Source: Ailanthus altissimus (Eukaryota; Streptophyta; Magnoliopsida; Sapindales; Simaroubaceae). From it: 64,000 nt of DNA. Position 1 is the stretch's first letter, and every line of letters starts with the position of its first letter. Position numbers and translations under genes: made by a program. The DNA is taken from positions 23,100,001-23,164,000 of the forward strand of contig OX327700.1 in assembly GCA_946807835.1 (NCBI GenBank), given 5' to 3'. The notes beneath the pieces are model-generated. The model saw nothing but the letters and a program-made list of their open reading frames with translations. It was not told the DNA's origin and made no database searches. Positions 36,195-46,113 of this stretch are shown in pieces.

Positions 36195-37115
36195 TCTGGT
36201 TCGGTTTAATTTTTTTTAAAATTAAATTGAATTAATTTAGTTCAATTTAATTTTTTGAATATGTAAATTTAAAACTGATTTTTTAAAGAAAAAAATTAAA
36301 TCGGATCAAATTAATTTTTTATTATTTTAAATTGTAAGCTTTTTTTAATTTATTTGTCCAAATAATTTAATAGATCATTTTAATTTATTTTTTTTAAATT
36401 TTTCATTACACGTTACATAAGTTATTAAATTTATTCTTATATATTTTATAAGTCTTTAAAAAATTAAATTGACTAAATTAATATATATTACATGTTATAT
36501 ATTATATAATTAAAAAAAAGAATTATTACACATTACATAAACCACTAAATTTATTCTTATATATTATATAAGTCTTTAAAAAATTAAATTAACTAAATTA
36601 TTATATATTACACGTTACATTACACGTTATATATTATATAATAATAAAAAATTTATTACACGTTATATAAGCTACTAAATTTATTCTTACTTATTATATA
36701 AGTCTTTAAAAAATTAAATTGACTAAATTAATAAATATTACACGTTATATATTATATAATCAACAAATTTTCATTATACATTACTTAAACTATTAAATTT
36801 ATTATTATATATTATATAACTCTTTAAAAATTTAAACTATTTTTTGAGTTTTTTTATTTTTTATTTTAAATTATAGGCTTTTATAATTTATTTATCTAAA
36901 TAATTTAATAAATTATTTTTTGACTTAATTTTTAGGTCTATTTCATATTAAAATAATTATAATTTATTTAATTTGAGATAAATTTAAATTTTTTATTAAA
37001 TAATTTAAAAAAATTAACTTTTTGGTTCGGTTATTTTTTAAAAAAAATCAAACCGAATCAATTGACTTTAAAAAAAAAATGAATTAATCTTTTGTAAAAA
37101 AATATCTGATCAATT
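36195..37115. repeat. AT-rich element with four-copy tandem array (~120 bp units)
   Basis: Between about 36404 and 36840 a unit of 118-130 bp repeats four times. Each carries ACGTTACATAA-like, TAAATTTATTCTTATATATTATATAAGTCTTT-like and AAATTAAATTGACTAAATTA-like blocks. The flanks hold GGTTCGGTTTAA (about 36199) and TTGGTTCGGTTATTTTTTAA (about 37022) with AATCAAACCGAATCAATT in between, so the whole may be one non-coding element. No target duplication was found. Confidence 0.6.
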
Positions 37116-37787
37116 CAATTCAATTTTTCCATTACCTTTTTTTTTTACCCACCCAAGCATAACCCTTAAAACATAGGCAACCTAGAGAACTTGAAATTTT
37201 TAGACCACTCAAAATCCCGACTCTTTTAAGTTTCTTCCATATATTTTGCACAACTGAACCTCGGGTCCATAACAATCTTTTAAGCCATAGATAACCAGGT
37301 CCACAGAAATAAAATCCCACTGCTTGTAAGTCCTGACTGGCTTGAACTAAATGAAAATAATGTTAATGCTTTCTGCCTAGCCTAATGGCACATGCCATCT
37401 AAATTTCAACGCAAGGCAGAATCAACTAGCACCACTTCACCAATGCAGTTTTCTCTTGCCCAAGATCAAACAATGAGGGAGCTTGTGAGGTATCAAGAGA
37501 TGAAGGACCAAGATGGTTCAGTGAGCACCATCAAGTTGATCATAAATACAGAAGATTTTCCTCTCAGATGGTTGGAAAATTTAAAGGTCCATATCTATAC
37601 AGAGTTAAACTACCTTATAGCCAAGTTGAAAAAATGCAGTATCCTACTATAAGTCTCAAAAGATAACAAAACTTAATGAATCCGACTTCAATTAATTAAA
37701 AAAACCAGAAGTTACAAACATTTACAAGCCATGCTTAAGTTTATTTTGTATGGAATATGCATTAAAAGGATAATGCCTGCAAGCATT
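37116..37787. other. region downstream of the SOD gene
   Basis: An 86-codon plus frame at 37392-37652 and a 62-codon minus frame at 37132-37320 are open but unrecognised. Neither has supporting splice or promoter context that I can see. I treat the region as intergenic. Confidence 0.4.
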
Positions 37788-37793
37788 TTTATT
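37788..37793 (-). terminator. candidate poly(A) signal of the SOD gene
   Basis: AATAAA on the minus strand, about 130 bp after the SOD stop codon, is a reasonable 3' UTR length for a plant gene. Confidence 0.45.
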
Positions 37794-37921
37794 AATACTA
37801 GCTGTCTCCACAATTTTATGTTACATACTCACTTTAAACTTAACACTCAGCTCCACAAGAGAACCTGGGAAAGCACGCGGCAAATAGTACAAGCCATGCT
37901 AACTTCAATCAAGAGTTGATT

Positions 37922-40900
37922 CTATATTGGAGTTAACCCAACCACACCTGCAGAGACAGCATCACAAAGCAAAAGGATGAGAAATTGAAAACTTAATCAG
38001 ATAATCCAGTCGGATCTCAAAAATGGGTTAACAAGAATCACAAGGGTATAAAACTGCATAGGGTTAAATATAGCACAGACATGTAAAAGCAGGTCATAGC
38101 CAAAGAAAGCTAAAACAGGGAAATGCCCAGACAGTTTGCAGAATTGCAAATCAAAACTAAATCATAACTGTATGAATTTGACTCTTTTAGTTTTGACATA
38201 ACTTCTTACTTTCCAATCTACAAAAATTGTCTAGTCTTCCTATGTTAGATGAACTGAGGAACTAGACATGCCAAATATGATTTAGTTTTGAACAGCTGTG
38301 TCTAGTTCTTAGACATGCCAAATATGAAGTCTTAACTAATACTGTACCATAGATATGCAATAAAGGAAATGGCAGGAGCTCTGCTGGGGGCATGGCCCCT
38401 GCCTCCCTTCACCTGTGTCTGTAGCTTTTACATATATGATAATCTGTCTCCATAGATGAAAATAAGATGTTCAAGGCATATACAAATTAACCTCAGAACT
38501 CCATAGATTGAAGGTAAGATAGTCAGATAACATCCTCCTTAAGAAAGTGGTAGAAACAAGTTGCCAGAGACTTAGGAAAGTTCTCCATAAAGTTTTTAAC
38601 TTCGCCAGATTTCATTCAAACAAACCTTTACTGACAAAATAGCAAACATTTGAAAGGAAAGATAACAGGTATATTCTGGTGATACTGTCTATAGAAATAT
38701 AGCATGGTTATTCGTCATCTAAAACTAGTTTGAAAAATGGAATTTTTCCGCAAAGAATAGGAAAGCTCAACAGAGGGAAAGTACAAAAACTTGTTGCACT
38801 CGTCAATGATTCATAGATTCGACAGCAATCGTCAGAATGTGATCATTCTCCATGGTTTGATTTCAAGAGAAGGCCTATAAGATATCTTTCCGTGCACTAG
38901 CACCTTTTTTTTCTATAAGTTATGTGGCGCTAGTACTAAATACTCCATGTTTTAGTTCTTTACTAGGCTTATGGATATAAATTGGTTGTAGTTCTTGGAT
39001 GATTTGACATTCTCCCTTCTACTCTCTTTCTAGTGGAGAGGATGAAAAAGATCAAAGATGGAGCCATATATTTGTGACTAATCACTCTTCCCCAATTTTC
39101 AATCTTTCACTTACCTCAAAAAAGCAAATAAATAATTAAATAAGAAATTACATAGAGTGGGGGGAAAACTGAGAAAGAAGTGGATTCAACCTCAGAAAAA
39201 CTCAGGTTCAGGGTCCATTTAAATTTTCATACGCAATTTTGGCATTTCATATATTTCCTTGAAAATTGTACAAGTAAATAAATCTTCCGGCCACAAGTAT
39301 TAGAGTGCTTTCAAAGATTCCATAACTTTGTGAAAGAAACTAAAGTCAACTAGTCCAAAGATCAAAAGTGAGAAGGATTGTACAGTAAACTTTTCTTTAT
39401 TCAAGTGTTCATTATTCTGAGCAGTAGTAGTTAACTTTACCAAATGAATCTTTATGTCATTAGCAACATAAGCTCATTTCCATAGGGTTTTATGGATAAA
39501 TTACCTAAGTTGACATCTAAAGAAAATCGGTCAATCAATATTTCTCAAAAAGATTCTTGATTGGCAAATCATCAATACACTCGAAGCTTACTTTGTATAA
39601 TCAAAGAACAAACCACATAAAAGATAAACGTCTTAGAAAGAGAAACATGCAAAAAAATTCAGATAATTTCACAAAAGTAGAAATATGAAAGCCATTTTTT
39701 TTGCTTACCACATGCCAGTCTTCCACCTGCATTGCCAGTAGATAGACTAAGTTCATGCCCACCTACAATGCAAAACCAAATGCAAGTTAGTAGAGTACAC
39801 ATTATACCGAAAAAAGAGAGCATCAAAAGCAGCAAGTCCTATATTATTCTAACTCATTGTTAAAAGAAAGAAATTCTCACTACTTAGAATTAGGGGTGGG
39901 CAAATCCGGTTCGGTTCGGTTTTTAGTGTGAACCGAAAACCGAACCGAGCCGGTCGGTTTTTGAAAAATAAAACCGAAAACCGAATCGAAAAATTAAAAA
40001 CCGAACCGAACCGAACCGGTTCGGTTCGGTTCGGTTCGGTTTTATAATTTTTTTAATTTTTTTTTAATTTTTTTTAATTTTTTTTAATTTTTTTTTAAAT
40101 TCGGTTTTTTCGGTTCGGTTCTCGGTTCGGCCTTCCGAACCGAAAACCGAACCGAATTTTTCGGTTTTTAAAATAAAAAACCGAAAACCGAACCGACCAA
40201 GAGAAAAACCGAACCGAACCGACCAATTCGGTTCGGTTTTTCGGGTCCGGTTCGGTTTTTCGGTTTTTTGCCCACCCCTACTTGGAATCACACATCTCTT
40301 TTGTCTCAATTATTTCCTTAAAGTTTCCATTTTATTTATTATGACGCACATTTGAGCTTTGAAGTAAGAAACTGAGTGCATGAATGAAAGAAAGATTTGT
40401 TCAGCTACATGTTCCTTGCACATAATTATAAACGAATTAGTGTGTCAAGTAGTGTGGGCACCAGTGAAACTTGTAGAAAGAAATTTCCTCCTCATTATTG
40501 TGAATTGCAAGCCATAATTATCATAATAAAAACTCACCTTTTCCGAGGTCATCCTCGAGCTCATGAACCACAAAGGCTCTTCCAATTACTGCATTTGGGC
40601 CGCTCAGTGGTATCTACACATTTTAGCCAAAACTAATAAAATATTAGAAATGTGAGTTGCAGTTGTGCACAAAATCATGAACTAACTTCAGAAATTATGA
40701 ATAAACTGAAAAAAAATCACAAAAAAAACATAGACATTTGAAGAAAAGCAATGGGCAGCAAAATATACCAGATTGTCCACTATTGTTGCCTCTGCCACAC
40801 CTGTGTTGCAAAACTTATTAAATCCGCATTTATTGGTTCAGAGAAATATTAGACAATGAAAAAAGTGATGCATTACCTTCGGCGTTAGCAATAATGTTTC

Positions 40901-42631
40901 CCAGGTCACCCGCATGACGGACTTCATCCTCAGGAGCACCATGTGTCATGTTGTTAGGATTGAAATGTGCTCCTATAATTTAAAAGTAAGGTTGACCAGA
41001 AAGATCATAGTAAAAACACCATACAAGAATAAGAATTATCTTTTCATCAATTAAAACGATATAAAAGTTAACATTGTGAATGTTTGAGCTTAAACGACAA
41101 TTGGGTCTTACCTGTTGAAATGCACCCGTTTGTTGTATCACCATACTCGTGCTACGTAGGAAAAAATAATAGTAAATTAATATATTCTAGGAAACTTCAT
41201 AACATTCAAAAAACACAGTTCACAAAAGCTGAAGCCATATGTACTCACTAGGTGGAACCCATGAAGCCCAGGAGTAAGTCCAGTGACACGAACATTCACA
41301 ATCGTAGTACCTATTTGCAAATTGCATTACAATCCTGTGAACAGTTAAATTCACTCCATCGAACAGACAATTGTCAACAAAAACTACATAAGAGTGGGGC
41401 CAATCAAGCTTCTAAATGTCACATTTCCATTGCTTACAACTCATGAAAACAATAACATCAACTCTACTGATACCAATATCGCCATCTGACTCAAAACGGT
41501 TTAGTTTTACCCTTTTCAACAAAATGAAAGTAACAGAAAACACATGGCTCGTCAAATGAAGATTCACAAATGCAATTCAATTCCAAATATGAAGGTTTTA
41601 CACAGTAAACAGTTAAAATTCTGAAGAACAAACATTTTATATTGTTTCTTTACTACAATCAATATCTTGGAAAAACAAAAGCAAGGAAACAAAGTGATTC
41701 AGCAGTAAATCCAGCAAACAACAATCTAAAATTATGAACTGTTCCATATAAGTTAGTATAATGCACATGCAGATATACTTCCTGCAATAACTATCATTTT
41801 CAGTTTACTAATTCTTACAGTGCACAGTATTTATTTCTGCTGTATTTGGAAGTGCCTTTGTAAAAGTGCGTTTGTGCAGCCTAAAGGGCATATTTCGGAG
41901 AGATTTACAGAGAAAGACTTGATAGATACTTTCTCAAAGTGTACACTTTAACCAGTATAAAAGCTTGAAGTGGTATTCGAGACACTTGACTGATGGTTTC
42001 CAGAAAGCATTTCCAAACGCTTTACCCAAAGCACTCTCAAACACACCCTTTTCAGTTACGGCACTTATTATTACTCAACTCAAACAGTGAATTTTTTCAA
42101 ACAAAAATCTCCACAATTCACTCTAAAGAGAAAGAATTCAAGATCATCATCGCCTTAATACTCTCGACCTTCATTCTAAAAAACGAAAAAGAAAAAGAAA
42201 ACCAAAACCCACCTTAAATACTCCACTAAATTCACCAAAACTATAAACTCAGAAGAGAAAACAATAATCGAAATTAAAAACCAAAGAAGAAGAGAACAAA
42301 ACGGACCGTCAGCTTCCTGGGTCAGAGTAACAACCCCTTCAACATTGGAAGTTCCCTTGAGGACAGCCACCGCTTTCTTGGTGGCAGCGACGATAGTCAG
42401 CGGCTTCTTGGAGGCCACCGCCGTGAGAGACAAGTTGAATTGACGAGAAGGGAGTTTGAGAGAGGAGCCCTGGAATGCAGAGTGAAGAGGGGAAGAGTGT
42501 GATGGATTAGGATTAAGATTAAGATTAAGATTAAGATTAGGGAATGCGGAGAGCAGTGGGTGAAGAGAAGCAGATGGAGGAGTAGCTGTGAGGAGTGTGT
42601 GGACTGCCATGGCTGCTATGGCAGCTTGCAT
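37922..42631 (-). CDS. CSD2: chloroplast Cu/Zn superoxide dismutase, 8 exons
   Basis: Converts superoxide to hydrogen peroxide and oxygen in the stroma. Exons on the minus strand: 42631-42307, 41310-41249, 41151-41112, 40972-40877, 40800-40769, 40613-40538, 39762-39709, 37947-37922. They join to exactly 237 codons (236 aa plus TAG), and every intron is GT-AG. Residues 1 to about 81 form a Ser/Leu/Pro-rich plastid transit peptide; the mature start is near [11 protein letters not shown]. Copper ligands are His128, His130 and His202, with bridging His145; zinc ligands are His153, His162 and Asp165. The disulfide is Cys139-Cys228 and the substrate-guiding residue is Arg225, all kept. A second in-frame Met at residue 8 is an equally good start (229 aa) and resembles other CSD2 starts. 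Oddities: Leu185 where most plastid forms have Gln, at the exon 5 donor; a hexanucleotide repeat in the transit peptide; a MITE in intron 6. It looks functional. Confidence 0.97.
39891..40280. mobile_element. hAT-like MITE in SOD intron 6
   Basis: A 390-bp element has matching inverted ends TAGGGGTGGGC / GCCCACCCCTA. The 8-bp target duplication is slightly worn: CTTAGAAT (39883-39890) and CTTGGAAT (40281-40288). The inside is an imperfect palindrome built from CGGTT/AACCG units around a T-rich centre, with no coding capacity. TIR style and 8-bp duplication point to hAT. It lies wholly within intron 6 (39763-40537) and leaves the splice sites untouched. The 81-codon minus frame here is a by-product of the repeat. 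Confidence 0.88.
40894..40914 (-). promoter_or_regulatory. miR398-type target site in SOD exon 4
   Basis: On the coding strand TGCGGGTGACCTGGGAAACA overlaps codons for HAGDLGN. The core GGGTGACCTGGGAA pairs with the central part of miR398 (one G:U), with mismatches toward the miRNA 5' end, as in the known CSD2 targets of other plants. This is how copper status usually controls plastid CSD2 mRNA. The miRNA gene itself is not in this window. Confidence 0.75.
42505..42540 (-). repeat. hexanucleotide microsatellite in the SOD transit peptide
   Basis: Repeats of TTAAGA/GATTAA (coding strand AATCTT) encode an alternating Asn-Leu run (NLNLNLNLN) in exon 1. The period keeps frame, so copy-number changes would alter only transit peptide length. 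Confidence 0.9.
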
Positions 42632-42714
42632 TTGAGAGAGAGGATGTGGAAGTAGATGGATGGAGAAATAAATGATAATGTGATTTTGTTTCTGGTGTCC
42701 TGCTCGTTAACTCT

Positions 42715-42725
42715 TATATATATAT
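42715..42725 (-). promoter_or_regulatory. TATA box of the SOD gene
   Basis: On the minus strand CCCATATATATATAAG lies about 85-95 bp upstream of the first ATG. A start about 30 bp further gives a 5' UTR near 60 nt that ends in a CT-rich stretch (CATCCTCTCTCTCAA) before the ATG. The dinucleotide nature makes the exact box uncertain. Confidence 0.55.
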
Positions 42726-42739
42726 GGGAAATTTTTCTA

Positions 42740-43080
42740 CATAGTCACCTTCTTTTTTTTTTTTTTTTTGACAGTTATGTAATTTAGCTAATTTACAATA
42801 ATTGTAACTTTTAAAGCTGAAAATAATAAAAAATAAACACGAATACCATCAAATTCTATTTATCTAAGTTATCTTTTTTTCTCTGTCACGTTGCAACTCC
42901 TCAGTGGATCTAAATCAACAATAACTTTGAACGATCAGCAATAAAATGAAGTAACTTCTATCGTGATGCTAGTATGTATTTGATTGAGATGAAGAGTATA
43001 TAACATGAAAATATGGTGTTGATGATAAAATTTGAGTGAAAATAGTTGGCGCAATAGAACTTTTCGGGAATGTGGCACAA
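42740..43080. other. SOD upstream region
   Basis: Upstream flank of the SOD gene with a T run at about 42751-42769. I saw no further gene or clear element. Confidence 0.45.
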
Positions 43081-43112
43081 TATAACCCTTCTATCACATC
43101 GTCACTGACAAT

Positions 43113-43245
43113 TCAATAACTCTTCTATCGCACAGCCATTGGTGGTGCAACAAATGTTATCGCACAATAATATTATGCGATAACTCTTCTATCGCGTAGC
43201 CAATGGTGGTGCAACAAATGTTATCTCATAATAACATTATATCTC
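43113..43245. repeat. 64-bp unit, two tandem copies
   Basis: A unit beginning ATAACTCTTCTATCGC at 43116 is repeated at 43180 with CAGCCATTGG / TAGCCAATGG and GGTGCAACAAATGTTATC in the same places. A shorter, degenerate version starts near 43082. Non-coding. Confidence 0.8.
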
Positions 43246-43259
43246 ATCGGTCGTACCAT

Positions 43260-45529
43260 GCCATCATCGGTGCAATGTAAGTGTTATTATTAACTCGGGT
43301 GGCTGTAATTAAGACATATTGAGGTGTACGAAGATTAGGTACATTATTTAAATATCTCTATAAATATAAATTCAATTAAAAGTTTATTTAACATATTTTT
43401 TATTTAAATTTATTAAGTACAATTTGAATAATATACAACAGCATCCACACAGTGAAATGACCCTATAATAAAATTTAGTGACATAAATAATAACTTATTT
43501 GAAGCATATGAAGATAAGATGTATTATTTGGTATAAAATATTTATGTTGACATAAAATGAATCAAATGCTTGCTTAATATATATTTTTTATAAAAAACAT
43601 TATTAGGCATAATTTGAACAACATACCGCAACACCTATATATTCAAATGATTACTACCATCAAAGAATTGATGATTTATATGACAATGTTGCATTATTGA
43701 GATAAGAAATGCGAGTGGCATATGCTCAATTACTTAAAACGTAGAGAAAGAATAGGAGAGAGTTAATACAGGTGTTTGTGCAGTTGCTTGAGACTCAAAG
43801 AAAGGATAAGGAAGAGTTCATGCAGAAGATTAGATTAATTAGATGATTATTGCTGCAATTTCAATAGGAATTAAGTAAGGTATTACCCATTAAAAAATTT
43901 GATATGTGCTCCAAGTTCCCTCGAGTGACTATTAGATAGATGCTACTTTCTGACAGTCACATGGAGATTGATTATTAGATAAACAACAATTTCAAGCAAG
44001 CATCTAATGTTGGACATGTTAGTGTACCGGTGTTGCTTGTTGCACTTAACGGGACAAGCGTGTTTGGACGAAAATACAAATCGGCAAGGGTCATGCATAC
44101 GCCTTTTACGAACTCTTTTCACAGGAAATATAATAAAAGAAAATAACAATCAATAGATGAGATTGATGTGATCCATTGAGCCCAAGTGACTTGACACTCC
44201 AAACAAGGTTTAAAGAGTGGCGTCGCGAGAGAAGTGAGCATATGAATTTGCTTAGTATTGATGCTAACTGTACATAGTTTTAGACACTCTTACAACATTG
44301 GCTAAAAGATATTGTAAGTATTTCTAATTGAAAGTTAATAGTCTTATTTATTTATAGTTGAACAAAGATAATTTAGTGTTATGTTATCATATTACAGCAT
44401 ATCAATTAATATTTAAAATTTATTTGCCTTTATCAATACAAATATCTCCTAGCATTACCATAAAGGTATACAATAACATAATCATTTTTTTTTTGAAGTA
44501 TTAATCATAACCTTGGTTGGACAAATTATATTTTATGATATTATTAACATTTGTATAATATATTTTATTAAAATTTAATTATTTTTAGGAGTCTTTTTTT
44601 GGTTTATATATAGAGTACCACTATGATTTATCGTCTATCAATTGAGACCCCGAGCTACTACGATATGCAAGTAGGGACAAAATATTTTTATGGTAATAAG
44701 CAATGGATCAACATTGATAAGATATATGTGTTTTACACAATTAACACTTTTTTTTTCCAAACATTTATGTAAGCTTAATATATGTGTATTATAGATGATT
44801 TTAAGTGTTATCTTCCAGTCAATTACCAGGATAAGCATTAGGTTACAGTTGAAATTAATTTTCTAATACGACATGTCACTATTTATGATTTTAGCATTAG
44901 AGATTATGCTGTTGGAGTTCTTGAGGATCATTTAACAATTATATTCATAATGATGCCATTATATCTCAATCATACCCATTTTTGCTATGGGGAGTGATGT
45001 GACACTAAATTTGTCGCCATATAACGTCATGCACTTAAAGGAAAAAGTGTCTCAACAAAAAGTTCAAAGCATTGATTATGAGATTTTCATTTATAAGTTT
45101 ATAAAGTATTTAATATTAGGTTGTACTTTTAACTTTAGGCTTGATAGTAAGTCATTTTTTAAGCTAAAGATAGCTATTGATTTGTGGTACAATGAAGTGT
45201 GATAAACTATTAATATTTATGTATTAGCGAAAGTATGTAATTACTTACATTCCATTATATGTGCTTTAATGATATTCTAGGTTTATAAATGTCCAAATTA
45301 TAGGAAAAATGCTACTAAAATTATGATAAAAATATAATAATTATCATAAAGACAAGACCGATTGAAAGTACATTAATACAATATGACAATCATCATAACA
45401 ACATAACTAATTGAAAGTACATCATCAAGATAGAGATTACGACATGTCTAAACAAAAAAATGATAATCATTGTTACAATACATCAAAAACATAAGCCAAA
45501 TTAAGAAAAGCATAGCAACATCATCTACT
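43260..45529. other. AT-rich region without recognisable gene
   Basis: Only short frames without motifs are present. It may include the decayed downstream part of the MULE to the right, but I cannot trace it. Confidence 0.4.
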
Positions 45530-46105
45530 AGGTAATGCGGCATAGTTTTAACATATTTGTTAGTTGTGTATGTATTGTTTGCATCTACTACACCCATTTT
45601 TTAAAGGCTCATTCCCTTAGGATGGTATACATTTCTCTCTACTTCTATCTGTTTGTTTACGTGCAACTGAAAGTTATATCTAACTATTTAGCACATTGTT
45701 TGGAACAATCCAATCTGATGGATGGTCAACAGAATTTAAATCACCTTATGCAATAAATAAATTTTCAACATTGTAATAGGAAGAATGAAGACTTTGATAC
45801 TGTAACCTAATATGTCTGCACATGACAATTGCATAGACACATGATAGTTGGTGAAATTCGAACTTTTTAAAATTACATGTCTTTATGGGTATGTTAACTA
45901 TCCTATTCCTATCACCATTCTTCACAACAAACTTCGAGTTGTCAACTAGATGAACTGACATTTTCATAACTAATTCTTGTGCTTCCACACCTTATGGTTT
46001 ACGCATGTGATCAAATGAGTAGTTGTATTTTTCACAACCTCTCTTATATTATAAAACCAATTTTTCATTAGCTCTCATATTCATTCAGTTAGTGAAGTTA
46101 TGGGT
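45530..46105 (-). pseudogene. MULE (Mutator-like) transposase, C-terminal remnant
   Basis: On the minus strand an open 80-codon frame (45746-45988) shows the MULE SWIM-type zinc finger region: CNFKKFEFHQLSCVYAIVMC, then RHI, and YYNVENLFIA. Beyond its stop, the broken frame continues with HPSDWIVP, VARKQT, REKCIPS and a zinc knuckle CSRCKQYIHN-QIC ending near 45530. This is the usual MuDR-type C-terminal order (SWIM, basic linker, CCHC). The DDE domain is absent; the upstream side is cut by the D3 insertion at 46114. At least four in-frame stops are present. Confidence 0.78.
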
Positions 46106-46113
46106 AAGGAACA

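Noticed and set aside
36404..36840. Possible CRISPR-like or centromeric satellite array
   Set aside because: Only four AT-rich units without spacers; this is a plant nuclear region, and the array is too short for a centromeric satellite.
37392..37652. 86-codon plus-strand frame beside the SOD 3' end
   Set aside because: Composition is plausible for an exon, but I find no motif, promoter, partner exon or orthology clue, so it is not called.
40064..40309. 81-codon minus frame rich in TEKPNRTEN
   Set aside because: Translation of the CGGTT repeat of the MITE; an artefact of the repeat.
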